NCBI GenBank assembly: GCA_037388705.1
Contig: JARRJY010000069.1
Span: 1-22,469, forward strand
DNA length: 22,469 nt
Direction of reading: 5' to 3'
Source of the DNA: JARRJY01 sp037388705
Lineage (GTDB): Bacteria; Pseudomonadota; Gammaproteobacteria; UBA6429; Thiohalophilaceae
The notes beneath the pieces are model-generated. The model was not told where the DNA came from, made no database searches, and saw only the letters and a program-made list of their open reading frames with translations. How positions within the stretch are numbered: the first letter of the stretch is position 1; each line of letters starts with the position of its first letter. This document shows, piece by piece, positions 1 through 8,117 of this stretch. A program made the translations under genes and the position numbers.

Positions 1-1350
1 CGCGGAATTATGCTTGATATTAGTGAACAGAAGAAAAGTGAAGAGCGTATTATCTACCTGGCTGAACGCGATGCTCTCACCGGCTTACTGAATCGCCGCC
101 GCTTTCAGGAAGAACTGGATAACCAGATTGCCTATACAAAACGTTTTAATCAACAAGGAGCCCTGTTATTTATCGATCTTGATGAGTTCAAATATATTAA
201 TGATACTCTGGGACACCAGGCTGGCGATGATTGTTTACTGACGATTTCACGTTGTATAAGTTCAGCAGTTCGTGAGATAGATGTGTTAGCACGTCTGGGG
301 GGTGATGAATTTGCTGTCTTGCTAACACGAGCTGACAAGGAAAGTGCAGTGAAAGTCGCCGAACATCTCATAAAGATTCTGCAAAAAGAAGTCGTTCTTC
401 CGGTTGAGTCATCAATGCGTATAAGTGCCAGTATAGGAATTACCCTGTTTCCTACCCAGGGGGTATCCCCCAGTGAGTTGCTTGCCAAGGCTGATGCTGC
501 TATGTATACCGCAAAACGTAATGGTCGTAACCAGGTACACGTATACCAGGAAAATGATACCGAACTTGTAAATATGCAAAACCGTGTACACTGGGAAGAC
601 CGTATCCACAAAGCACTCGAAGAGGACCTCTTCGTTTTACATTATCAACCTGTCATTGAAATTAACTCGGGAAGAATTGTTCACTATGAAGCATTACTGC
701 GTATGAATGATGATGGCGAACTAATCTTCCCCAGTGCTTTTCTTGATACTGCCGAGCGCTTTAATCTTATTCATGAAATTGATAAATGGGTATTGCGCAA
801 GGCGATCGAAGCCCAGGCTAATTCAATAAAAACAGGTCAACCGGTAAGTATTGCAATAAACCTGTCAGGTCGTCACTTTGGACATCATGAAGTAATGCAC
901 CTGGTACAAAGCGCCATCAAAGAATATAACGCCGATCCCGCCTCTATAATTTTTGAAGTTACAGAAACAGCGGCGGTAGAAAACATTAACCAGGCTCGCA
1001 ATTTTATTGAATCGTTAAGAGGGCTGGGTTGTCGCTTTGCCCTGGATGACTTTGGTATAGGCTATTCATCTTTCCATTACCTGAAAAACCTGCCTGTCGA
1101 CATGATTAAAATTGATGGTGGTTTTGTTCGCAATCTTCATCTTAACGAATTCGATAGAATCATCGTCAAGGCTATGAGCGATCTTGCCAATGGCATGAAC
1201 ATAACGACAGTCGCAGAGTTTGTTGAAAATGAAGAAATTTGCGTATTACTAGGGAAACTTGGCGTTGATTATGGTCAGGGTTATCATCTTGGTATGCCTG
1301 ATCCCCAGTTTGCTCATCAAACAAAACAGGTCATATCAGAACCGGCTTAA
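1..1350 (+). CDS. GGDEF-EAL domain cyclic-di-GMP protein, 5' truncated by window edge
   Basis: Probable bifunctional cyclic-di-GMP enzyme. The frame is open to base 1. The residues around the first in-window ATG (base 10), reading GIMLDISEQKKSEERI, look like the end of a PAS/PAC domain running into a GGDEF domain, so the true start lies outside the window and an upstream PAS sensor is likely. Numbering from that ATG, the GGDEF domain spans about residues 15-180, with GGDEF at 97-101 and an RxxD inhibitory-site motif (REID) at 88-91. The EAL domain follows from about residue 205, with YEALLR near 227, NLSG, EVTET, DDFGIGYSS, IKIDG and YGQGYHLG, so the metal and catalytic residues of an active phosphodiesterase look present (AEFVE replaces the commoner AEGVE). 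Both activities are plausible; which one dominates cannot be told. Its end overlaps the convergent minus-strand gene by four bases. Confidence 0.93.
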   Translation, partial: RGIMLDISEQKKSEERIIYLAERDALTGLLNRRRFQEELDNQIAYTKRFNQQGALLFIDLDEFKYINDTLGHQAGDDCLLTISRCISSAVREIDVLARLGGDEFAVLLTRADKESAVKVAEHLIKILQKEVVLPVESSMRISASIGITLFPTQGVSPSELLAKADAAMYTAKRNGRNQVHVYQENDTELVNMQNRVHWEDRIHKALEEDLFVLHYQPVIEINSGRIVHYEALLRMNDDGELIFPSAFLDTAERFNLIHEIDKWVLRKAIEAQANSIKTGQPVSIAINLSGRHFGHHEVMHLVQSAIKEYNADPASIIFEVTETAAVENINQARNFIESLRGLGCRFALDDFGIGYSSFHYLKNLPVDMIKIDGGFVRNLHLNEFDRIIVKAMSDLANGMNITTVAEFVENEEICVLLGKLGVDYGQGYHLGMPDPQFAHQTKQVISEPA

Positions 1351-2015
1351 CTTATAACAAGCACAAGTATCTGGTAAACACCAAATAAGATCACCAGTAT
1401 GCCTGCAGTTCGCCTGATATATATTTTTTGCATAAACTGTTTCACGCCAATAGCAAACGCCCCCATAGCTAACAGGTTAGGTAATGTTCCCAGTCCAAAA
1501 CTCAGCAATAACAAAGCACCCTCAGAGGCACTGTTCACCGATAAAGTCCAGATGAGCACACTATAAACCAGTCCACACGGTAACCAGCCCCATAGCATAC
1601 CCAGCAATCCTGCCTGCATTATCGTTTGTACAGGTATAAAGCGATTACCCAATGGCTGAACGCGTTTCCAGACTATTCCACCAAGCTGTTCAACTTTACT
1701 TAAACCAAACCACCACCCGGTGATGTAAAGCCCCATCGCAATCATAAACAAACCAGCCAGTAGTTTTAATACCAGTTGTACTTCATGTAATGTTGTCAGC
1801 TGTGCACCTAGACCACCAACAATGAGTCCCGCAAGTGAGTAGCTGATGATTCGCCCGCTGTTATAGGCTAATAGAAATCGCCAGGGTGTTGATTGCTGTG
1901 GTGTTGTTCCTATGGTCAGGGCGCTAACAATACCACCACACATACCAACACAGTGGACACCACCGAGCAAGCCGATCAGAAATGCACTCAGATAGGAAAT
2001 TTCAGCCGGCATCAT
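1347..2015 (-). CDS. DsbD/TauE-like membrane protein (sulfite exporter TauE/SafE superfamily, DsbD_2 type)
   Basis: A 222-residue integral membrane protein with about six hydrophobic segments. The N-terminal helix carries HCVGMCGG (Cys22, Cys26) and a later helix carries GWLPCGLVY (Cys147). This pattern belongs to the short TauE/SafE-like family related to the DsbD/CcdA transmembrane domain, whose members often sit near cbb3 oxidase or copper-handling genes. A role in thiol or metal traffic across the inner membrane is inferred from the cysteines; the substrate is unknown and sulfite export should not be assumed from the family name. Its ATG overlaps the stop of the upstream ampG-like gene in an ATGA, indicating translational coupling, so it is the last gene of the nuclease-permease run. 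It meets the GGDEF-EAL gene tail to tail with a four-base overlap and no visible terminator between them. Confidence 0.85.
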   Translation of the reverse strand: MMPAEISYLSAFLIGLLGGVHCVGMCGGIVSALTIGTTPQQSTPWRFLLAYNSGRIISYSLAGLIVGGLGAQLTTLHEVQLVLKLLAGLFMIAMGLYITGWWFGLSKVEQLGGIVWKRVQPLGNRFIPVQTIMQAGLLGMLWGWLPCGLVYSVLIWTLSVNSASEGALLLLSFGLGTLPNLLAMGAFAIGVKQFMQKIYIRRTAGILVILFGVYQILVLVIS

Positions 2016-3367
2016 GTTTGCTGCTGTAGTTTCTGGTGTTTCATTAAATACATTACCAGGGCTATTGCGGGTATACCCACTACAGCGGCATAAACAAAAA
2101 AGAAAAAGTAGCCCTGTTGTTCCACAATAATGCCCGAGAAACCACCAAGAAATTTAGGCACCAGCGTCATCAATGAACTGAACAGTGCATACTGGGTTGC
2201 AGTATAGGCAGTATTTGTCAGGCTGGATAAATAGGCAATAAATACAGCTGTTGCCAGGCCGCCACTGAAATTATCTGCACTGATCACAACAATAAGGAAA
2301 GATAAATCAGCGCCAATCTTTGCAAGGAAAGCAAATAACAGGTTGGTCGCCGCTACCAGTATCGCACCTAGTAACAGGGGTCGCATAATCCCGAACCGCG
2401 TTACCATCACGCCACCTGTAGCGGCACCAATTAACATCATAACAAAACCAAATCCTTTTGCTACCCATGCAATTTCCGTTTTACTAAAACCCAGGTCAAG
2501 ATAAAAAGGATTAGCCATGACGCCCATCGTAATATCACTGATACGAAACAGGCTGATAAACAAAAGCATAACAATCGCAAATGAACCATTGCGTTGAAAA
2601 AAATCAGTGAACGGACAAATTACTGCACCGATAAACCAGGCCATGGCGGTACGCAATTTTTCAGGCAAGTGTGCGGATCGTTCCATAAAATCAATCACGC
2701 GCTGCTCGCGCATAATCGTGTCCTTGTTGATACTGCTCTCAGGCTCTCGAATTATAAGCACGGTAATAATACCTACCAGCGTCAACAAAGCCATAGTGAA
2801 ATAGGTATTCATCCAGCTTGTTTGATCAGCCATCGCCAATGCACCGGCGCCAGTCACCAGTAATGCAAGACGATATCCAAGAATATAGGTGGCCGCCATC
2901 GCTGCCTGGTATTCAGGTATAACCGCCTCGATTCGATAGGCATCGATAACAATATCCTGAGTAGCTGAAGCAAAGGCAACCAGTACTGCAAAAATTGCCA
3001 TGCTCATAATATGTGCGGAGGGATCAGTCAGTGCCATGCCGCATAAACCTGTCGCAACACCCAGCATGGCCACTATCATCCAGCTACGACGTTTACCCAT
3101 TAGCTTTGTCAAAAAAGGAAGCGGTAAACGATCCACAACCGGTGCCCAGAAAAACTTTATAGAATAGGTAATTCCTACCCAGCTGAAAAAACCAATTGTT
3201 GCACGACTTGTTCCTGCTTCAGTAAGCCAGGCTGACAGTGTGCTGAATACCAGTAAGAATGGTAATCCAGCAGCAAAGCCAAGGAACAACATGCCAATGA
3301 CCCGCGGCTTGCTGTATACCTTGAAAGCATCCTGCCAACTTACCCGATTTCTTTCCGGTTCAGTCAT
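2012..3367 (-). CDS. ampG: AmpG-like muropeptide permease, major facilitator superfamily
   Basis: A 451-residue polytopic membrane protein of the AmpG branch of the major facilitator superfamily, which imports anhydromuropeptides from the periplasm for cell-wall recycling and, in some bacteria, supplies the signal for beta-lactamase induction. Evidence is the characteristic start WQDAFKVYSKPRV followed by FLGFAAGLPFLLV, the segment KFFWAPVVDRLPLPFLTKLMGKRRSW between helices, and ASATQDIVIDAYRIE in the middle, with about 12 hydrophobic segments overall. The length is normal for AmpG. The start codon shares one base with the stop of the upstream nuclease gene (TAATG), and its own stop overlaps the next start (ATGA), so all three are probably cotranscribed. 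No beta-lactamase or ampR is in the window. The symbol rests on family resemblance; transport of another solute is possible. Confidence 0.86.
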   Translation of the reverse strand: MTEPERNRVSWQDAFKVYSKPRVIGMLFLGFAAGLPFLLVFSTLSAWLTEAGTSRATIGFFSWVGITYSIKFFWAPVVDRLPLPFLTKLMGKRRSWMIVAMLGVATGLCGMALTDPSAHIMSMAIFAVLVAFASATQDIVIDAYRIEAVIPEYQAAMAATYILGYRLALLVTGAGALAMADQTSWMNTYFTMALLTLVGIITVLIIREPESSINKDTIMREQRVIDFMERSAHLPEKLRTAMAWFIGAVICPFTDFFQRNGSFAIVMLLFISLFRISDITMGVMANPFYLDLGFSKTEIAWVAKGFGFVMMLIGAATGGVMVTRFGIMRPLLLGAILVAATNLLFAFLAKIGADLSFLIVVISADNFSGGLATAVFIAYLSSLTNTAYTATQYALFSSLMTLVPKFLGGFSGIIVEQQGYFFFFVYAAVVGIPAIALVMYLMKHQKLQQQT

Positions 3368-4143
3368 TATTCGATTTCGTAATCGTAATCAATGGTTAGC
3401 GGGGCATGATCAGAGAACCAGGTTTCTTTATAAACTGAAGCGCATTTTACCTTGTCTTTCAGGCCCGGGGTTATAATTTGATAATCAATGCGCCACCCAA
3501 CATTATTTGCCCTTGCGTTACCACGGTTTGACCACCAGGTATATTCACCCGGATTCTGATTTATAGCCCTGAAAGCATCTACATAACCCACTTCATCGAA
3601 CAATCTGTCACACCAGACATGCTCCTCAGGCGTACAGCCGGAATTTTTCTGATTACTTTTCCAGTTCTTGATATCTATTTCTTTATGGACAGTATTGAAA
3701 TCACCGCAAATCACGTATTCACGACGTTTACGTTTCATGATTCTCAGATCTTCTAAAAACTCATCCATAAATTTAAGTTTGTTCTGATGACGTTCCGGGC
3801 TGGAGGAACCTGATGGCAGGTAAAGAGAAGCAATACTGATATTTTTATAGTCTGCCTGGATATAGCGACCTTCCGTATCGACATGTTCCCAGCCCAACCC
3901 GGTCGTTACTGTATCCGGCTCCTTCTTACAAAACAGTGCTGTACCACTATAACCTTTCTTCTCAGCATCAAAGTAATAACAGTGATAACCTTTAGGATAA
4001 AAAATTTCATCATCAAGTTGATGTTCCTGTGCCTTGGTTTCCTGGATACATACCACATCGGCATTCTGTTTTCTTAGCCATTCAAAAAAACCTTTTTTCT
4101 GGGCTGCACGAATACCATTCACATTAACCGTGATTATTCTCAT
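3367..4143 (-). CDS. Exonuclease III family protein, Crc-like with intact active site
   Basis: A 258-residue protein of the exonuclease III/AP-endonuclease fold. Expected catalytic residues are all visible: Asn7 in NVNG, Glu35 in QETK, Tyr108, Asp148 and Asn150 in GDFN, Asp220 in WRIDYQ, and Asp245-His246 in SDHAP. Family knowledge: enzymes with these residues cleave abasic sites and trim DNA 3' ends. From memory, the closest overall resemblance is to Pseudomonas Crc, the catabolite-repression protein that works with Hfq. Shared stretches include MRII.VNVNGI, the LPSG segment, KFMD.F, KRREY and a C-terminal HAPL.VDYD-type end. Crc has lost nuclease residues, whereas this protein has not. Being next to pyrE, as crc is in Pseudomonas, supports the kinship. 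I therefore read it as a competent nuclease of the Crc-related branch; a regulatory role is possible but not shown. First gene of a run with ampG. Confidence 0.9.
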   Translation of the reverse strand: MRIITVNVNGIRAAQKKGFFEWLRKQNADVVCIQETKAQEHQLDDEIFYPKGYHCYYFDAEKKGYSGTALFCKKEPDTVTTGLGWEHVDTEGRYIQADYKNISIASLYLPSGSSSPERHQNKLKFMDEFLEDLRIMKRKRREYVICGDFNTVHKEIDIKNWKSNQKNSGCTPEEHVWCDRLFDEVGYVDAFRAINQNPGEYTWWSNRGNARANNVGWRIDYQIITPGLKDKVKCASVYKETWFSDHAPLTIDYDYEIE

Positions 4144-4227
4144 CTAGTTGATATCCCCAAATAGAATACAAATACGTTAAGGTGTATCATACACCACTCT
4201 TAATTAAATCACCTGAAGAACCTGAAT
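4144..4227. promoter_or_regulatory. Divergent intergenic region between the Crc-like gene and pyrE, with a 15-base palindrome
   Basis: An 84-base AT-rich gap between two divergent genes must hold start signals for both. At 4181-4195 lies GGTGTATCATACACC, a perfect inverted repeat with seven-base arms around one base, a size typical of an operator for a dimeric repressor or activator. It sits about 32 bases before pyrE and 37 before the nuclease gene, so a bound protein could affect both. I could not assign convincing -35/-10 pairs in either direction. The palindrome is seen in the sequence; the operator role is inference. Confidence 0.45.
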
Positions 4228-4869
4228 ATGCGCGATTACCAAAAATCTTTTATCGACTTTGCCATCAGCCAGGACGTACTACGATTTGGCGAATTTACCC
4301 TTAAATCTGGACGTACCAGTCCATACTTTTTTAATGCCGGCCTGTTCAACACGGGCGAAGCGCTGGCCAAACTGGGTCAAAATTATGCCCAGGCGATTAT
4401 TGATAGTGGTATTGAGTTTGATGTGCTGTTTGGACCAGCCTATAAAGGTATCCCGCTGGCTGCAGCCACTGCCGTTGCGCTGAGTGAACAGCATGGACGC
4501 AACGTGCCGTATAGCTTTAACCGCAAGGAAGCCAAGGATCACGGCGAAGGCGGCAACATTGTTGGCGCCCCTTTGCAAGGTAAAGTGTTAATTATTGATG
4601 ATGTCATCACAGCCGGTACCGCCATTCGTGAGGCCATGGACATTATCCATGCTGCTGGTGCCCAGGCAGCAGGTGTGGTTATCGCACTGGATCGCCAGGA
4701 AAAAGGCCAGGGTGAAACTTCTGCCATCCAGGAAGTAGAGTCGGAATACAAGATTCCGGTTGCCAGCATTATTAAACTGGAAAACCTGATCAGCTATATC
4801 GAACAGGACAACAGGTTTGCTACTTACCTGGACGCAATAAAAGCCTATCGCGCACAGTACGGGATTTAA
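4228..4869 (+). CDS. pyrE: Orotate phosphoribosyltransferase
   Basis: Converts orotate plus phosphoribosyl diphosphate (PRPP) to orotidine 5'-phosphate in de novo pyrimidine synthesis, in the cytoplasm. The 213-residue length equals that of the enterobacterial enzyme. Recognisable segments are FGEFTLKSGRTSPYFFNAG near the N-terminus, FGPAYKGIPLA, the flexible catalytic loop FNRKEAKDHGEGG, and the PRPP-binding motif VLIIDDVITAGTA. The start at 4228 gives the usual MRDYQKSFIDFA opening; only a weak GAAGAA-type ribosome site precedes it. It is divergent from the Crc-like gene and ends six bases before the convergent symporter gene. A hairpin spans the two stops but lacks a T run. No pyrimidine attenuator was recognised upstream. 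Confidence 0.97.
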   Translation: MRDYQKSFIDFAISQDVLRFGEFTLKSGRTSPYFFNAGLFNTGEALAKLGQNYAQAIIDSGIEFDVLFGPAYKGIPLAAATAVALSEQHGRNVPYSFNRKEAKDHGEGGNIVGAPLQGKVLIIDDVITAGTAIREAMDIIHAAGAQAAGVVIALDRQEKGQGETSAIQEVESEYKIPVASIIKLENLISYIEQDNRFATYLDAIKAYRAQYGI

Positions 4870-4875
4870 CCAGCC

Positions 4876-6270
4876 TCAGGCTTGCTGGTTAGCTGTTTCA
4901 ACCTTAACATCTTCCGCTTCGGGGGTATCATCAGGTAACCAGCGTTCCATCACCTTGCAGGCAACAAGGTCCCCGGAAACATTGATTGCCGTTCTGCTCA
5001 TATCAAGAATACGATCCACGCCGATAATCAGTGCGATACCGGCTACCGGGATATTCACTGACTCCAGAACCATGGCCAGTATAACAATACCAACCCCCGG
5101 TGTAGCTGGCGCACCAATAGACGCACCGACCGCCGTGAAAATAATCAATAACATTCCAGCAATTCCAATATCCACACCAAACAGTTGTGCAAGAAAAATA
5201 GCCGCCACACCCTGGTACAAAGCTGTACCGTCCATATTAATGGTTGCACCCAGTGGAATAACAAACTGCGAAATAGAACTTTTTATTTTCAGCTTGTCCT
5301 GTGCGGTCTTGATGGTCAACGGCAGTACCGCGGCAGAACTGGATGTAGAAAATGCCAGCAACATAACTTCACGTGCTGCTTTTAGAAACTGACCTGGCGG
5401 TGTACGGCCGATAAAAAATACCACCACAAGATAGAAACAGAGTAACAGGCCCAGCGCCAGCAATACGGTACCCACATACACTGCCATACCCAGTAAAGAC
5501 TCTAAACCAATTTTGGTAGTAATTTGTGCCATCAACCCAAACACGGCATACGGCGCAATGCGCATTGCTACCCGGACTACTGTCATGCAAACTTCCAGCA
5601 ATGAACCCAGCACATCGAGCAATGGTTTTGCCTGTTGTGCGGACATCATGACAAGTGACATGCCAAACACAATGGCAAACAAAACAACCTGTAACATTTG
5701 CCCTTCGACCATTGAAGTTAATGGATTTGCCGGAAGCACGGTTATAATTTTCTGAGGCAAATCACTCAGTCCGGGTAATGCCGGCACTTTACTATCCGGA
5801 AGTAAGATCGCAAGCTGTCCTGGCTTCAGTGCCTCATGGATCAACTGGCTATCAATATAACTACCTGGCTTAATAATCAGTGCGACGGCTATACCGATAC
5901 TGATAGCAACCGTGGTGGTGAGTACAAAGTAAATAGCGACTCTTAAACCCATACGACGCAATTGGTCCAGGTTTTCGCCTGCTGCCAGGCCCCGTACTAC
6001 AGAAGCAAATACCAGAGGAATCACGATCATCTGGATAAGAATCAGAAACAATTGCCCGGGCAATGCCAGCCAGTTGCCAATAACCTGTGAAAGATTGGCT
6101 TCTACCAGGCCAGCCGATGGACCAAGCAAAATACCTGTGATAACACCCAGCAACATGCCAATAATGACCTTGAGCCACAATCTTCCCTGCACCAGTCCTG
6201 CCAGGTAATCACTCAAATACTTGATTTGCCTTGGATAGAAAATTTCCAGATGATTTTTTTGTGGTTCCAT
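4876..6270 (-). CDS. Dicarboxylate/amino acid:cation symporter (DAACS family)
   Basis: A 464-residue inner-membrane secondary transporter that takes up dicarboxylates or acidic/neutral amino acids with sodium or protons (GltP/GltT/DctA family). Diagnostic features are the serine-rich first re-entrant loop AFSTSSSAAVLPLT near residues 305-318, the NMDGTALYQG sequence near 343, a glycine-rich second re-entrant loop GASIGAPATPGVGIV, and DRILDMSRTAINVSGD near 417-432. The loop 150-200 region with VPALPGLSDLPQKIITVLPANPLTSM is typical of this group. The exact substrate cannot be read from sequence. I chose the ATG at 6270; a TTG six codons upstream is also in frame and neither has a clear ribosome site. 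It follows the HAD gene after 53 bases on the same strand, so cotranscription is possible. A metabolic link (uptake of carboxylates handled by the dehalogenase-like enzyme) is speculative. Confidence 0.92.
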   Translation of the reverse strand: MEPQKNHLEIFYPRQIKYLSDYLAGLVQGRLWLKVIIGMLLGVITGILLGPSAGLVEANLSQVIGNWLALPGQLFLILIQMIVIPLVFASVVRGLAAGENLDQLRRMGLRVAIYFVLTTTVAISIGIAVALIIKPGSYIDSQLIHEALKPGQLAILLPDSKVPALPGLSDLPQKIITVLPANPLTSMVEGQMLQVVLFAIVFGMSLVMMSAQQAKPLLDVLGSLLEVCMTVVRVAMRIAPYAVFGLMAQITTKIGLESLLGMAVYVGTVLLALGLLLCFYLVVVFFIGRTPPGQFLKAAREVMLLAFSTSSSAAVLPLTIKTAQDKLKIKSSISQFVIPLGATINMDGTALYQGVAAIFLAQLFGVDIGIAGMLLIIFTAVGASIGAPATPGVGIVILAMVLESVNIPVAGIALIIGVDRILDMSRTAINVSGDLVACKVMERWLPDDTPEAEDVKVETANQQA

Positions 6271-6323
6271 AGATATTAAATATAACAAACATCGTGCGAC
6301 AAATCAGGCGGACAACTACACAG

Positions 6324-6989
6324 TTACTGCAAAGCGGCATCCAAATTCTGCAAGTTAGTTATGGTTACTGTCGGCTGGATATCCCATGGATCAAATATCA
6401 TATCTGGTGAGCGCTGCAACCACGCAGCATTCATGCCTGCCGAAATTGAACCTGTTATATCAAATGCATTGCTGGAAATCAGCCAGCTTTCTTTTGCCTG
6501 GGAATCTGCACACTGTAAAAAATACTGGTAAACATCGGGGTTGGGTTTAAACGTTTTTATTTCGTCAACACTGACAATATCGATGAAATATTTTTCAATA
6601 CCTGCATTGGCTAACAATTTTTCTACTGCTGATTGTGTGCCATTGGAAAAAGCATAAAGTTTATTATCACTGGCTGAAAGTGACTCCAGTCCCTCTTTTA
6701 CATCATCAAAAACAGGCAGGGTGGAATAGCTTTTTAATAGAGTTTGTTTTTGTTGCTCGTTAAGACCAGTACCTAAACTTAAATCGCAATACTCCAGAGC
6801 GTCCCTGGTACATTGAGAAAAATCCTGGTAGTTACGCATCAGGCCACGACGAAATGAATACTCCAGTTGCTTGTCACGCCACAGTTGAGAAAAAACCCTT
6901 GCCTTGTTACCTGTCATGCCCTGCAATGTTAACGTAAGACCATGCGTGTCAATCAGGGTGCCATATATATCAAAAGCCAGTGTTTTCAC
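6324..6989 (-). CDS. HAD hydrolase, L-2-haloacid dehalogenase (type II) family
   Basis: A 221-residue cytoplasmic hydrolase closely resembling L-2-haloacid dehalogenases, which hydrolyse 2-haloalkanoates to 2-hydroxyacids through an aspartyl ester. Visible residues are the nucleophile Asp7 in FDIYGTLID, Arg38 in WRDKQLEYSFRRGLM (the halide/carboxylate-binding arginine region), the Ser-Asn in FSNGT, the lysine in FKPNPDVYQ, and SSNAFDITGSISAGM near the C-terminus, which is highly typical of this subfamily. The length is normal. Family members in organisms without known haloacid use also act on other small acids, so the substrate is uncertain. It lies 23 bases downstream of a small unknown gene and 53 bases upstream of the symporter, so all may share a transcript from the TauE gene onward. 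Confidence 0.9.
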   Translation of the reverse strand: MKTLAFDIYGTLIDTHGLTLTLQGMTGNKARVFSQLWRDKQLEYSFRRGLMRNYQDFSQCTRDALEYCDLSLGTGLNEQQKQTLLKSYSTLPVFDDVKEGLESLSASDNKLYAFSNGTQSAVEKLLANAGIEKYFIDIVSVDEIKTFKPNPDVYQYFLQCADSQAKESWLISSNAFDITGSISAGMNAAWLQRSPDMIFDPWDIQPTVTITNLQNLDAALQ

Positions 6990-7012
6990 CAGAATGATTC
7001 TCTTATCAATAA

Positions 7013-7294
7013 TTACGTGATTTTTATTCGAACAACCTTCATCACTTCCATATCAAAACCTGCAACGTTCTCGGTTTGAGGGTAATAAGTCAGGTTTACT
7101 CTTGCTCCCTTGAGGTTTTTATATCGCTTGTTCCGTTTATATTTAAACGGAACATCGTAACCTTCAATCATCAAGGTATTAATGAACCACTCACTGTCTT
7201 TTTCCTGTCTTTGCACATGAGAAGTGACTTTCATGTTGTCTGAATGAATCAGCCTGTTATGTTTTTTAAGGAGTTTTTTTGCCTGTGATCTCAT
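7013..7294 (-). CDS. Unrecognised small basic protein (93 residues)
   Basis: I do not recognise a family. The frame starts at an ATG at 7294, five bases after the stop of the TauE gene, and ends 23 bases before the HAD start, so it sits inside a probable operon. A longer in-frame version reaching 7447 would overlap the TauE gene by about 150 bases; its extra residues are antisense-like and rich in Cys and Trp, so I reject them. The protein is strongly basic at the N-terminus (MRSQAKKLLKKHNRLIHSD) and mid-region (FKYKRNKRYKNLKGARV), contains no cysteine, and has no signal peptide or membrane segment. The C-terminal half alternates polar and hydrophobic residues as in beta strands. The charge would suit nucleic acid binding, but that is only inference. 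Confidence 0.6.
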   Translation of the reverse strand: MRSQAKKLLKKHNRLIHSDNMKVTSHVQRQEKDSEWFINTLMIEGYDVPFKYKRNKRYKNLKGARVNLTYYPQTENVAGFDMEVMKVVRIKIT

Positions 7295-7299
7295 AATCA

Positions 7300-8049
7300 C
7301 TAACCAATAATTAGCTTGGCGCCAACCAGGATAGTAACAACCTCGAAGGTTCTTTTTATCCAGGTACTGCCCTTCACAATAGCCATATGTGCACCAAGAT
7401 AGCCACCCAGCACTGAAGCCAGCAATAAAACAGGTACCCAGTCCCATTTAATATTACTCAATAACCCTAATGTTAGTGCACCGCTACCATTCCAGAATAA
7501 TCCAACTAAAACTAATGTATAGGCAACGGCAGTTTTATATTCCATACCAAACCAGCGCACCAACCATAGAGTCACGAATAATCCTGTACCTGAGGTCAGA
7601 GATCCATTTAACGCGCCAATAAAAAACAGGACACAACCGCCAATAATATACCCTTTTTTATCCCTGTGGCTGGCTCTCTCACTGAGGCCCAAGTCTTTTC
7701 GTAGCCATGAGTAAATACCCAGTCCAATGGTCAGAATTCCCAGTGCCAGTTCCGCTGCCCTGTCAGGAACATACAGGATAATGCTGGCACCCAGTACGAC
7801 CCCGGGTACCCCGGTCGAAAATAACAACAGGGAAAATGGCCATTTTACGGTTCCTTCTCTAAAATGTCTGAGAGTAGCGCCGATACCTAAAGCAACACTG
7901 GCCAATTTGTGGGTAGCAAGCGCTATACTAAAAGGCAGGCCAAGAAAAATCAGTACCGGTAGCTGTAACAAACCGGCTCCTCCGCCTGCAAAAGCAGAAA
8001 AAGCGTTGGCGATAAGTGATACGATAAAAAGTAGGATATAATCCGTCAT
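7300..8049 (-). CDS. TauE/SafE family membrane permease
   Basis: A 249-residue inner-membrane protein with about eight hydrophobic segments and the two-repeat organisation of the TauE/SafE family, which exports or imports small sulfur-containing anions or organic acids. The first repeat carries NAFSAFAGGGAGLLQLPVLI and ATHKLASVALGIGATLRHF; the second carries GSLTSGTGLFVTLWLV and a closing GGYLGAHMAIVKG. This is a different subfamily from the cysteine-bearing protein at 1347-2015. The start at 8049 is the only good one; it is divergent from the coiled-coil protein with a gap of under 70 bases. It is the first gene of a minus-strand run with the small basic protein, the HAD hydrolase and the symporter. 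The substrate is unknown. Confidence 0.88.
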   Translation of the reverse strand: MTDYILLFIVSLIANAFSAFAGGGAGLLQLPVLIFLGLPFSIALATHKLASVALGIGATLRHFREGTVKWPFSLLLFSTGVPGVVLGASIILYVPDRAAELALGILTIGLGIYSWLRKDLGLSERASHRDKKGYIIGGCVLFFIGALNGSLTSGTGLFVTLWLVRWFGMEYKTAVAYTLVLVGLFWNGSGALTLGLLSNIKWDWVPVLLLASVLGGYLGAHMAIVKGSTWIKRTFEVVTILVGAKLIIG

Positions 8050-8117
8050 CTGGTGACTGTAACTATTGTTTTAGGATGTGTAAATTGATTAACAGTTTTT
8101 TTATGGTTAATAAACAT

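Noticed and set aside
4868..4890. Hairpin AACCAGC...GCTGGTT between pyrE and the symporter gene
   Set aside because: Seven-pair stem without a T run on either side and overlapping both stops. It may slow transcription, but I would not call it a rho-independent terminator.
7295..7447. In-frame upstream extension of the 93-residue gene
   Set aside because: It lies wholly within the TauE/SafE coding sequence on the same strand in another frame, and its Cys/Trp/Gly-rich residues look like an out-of-frame translation. The ATG at 7294 fits the operon spacing.
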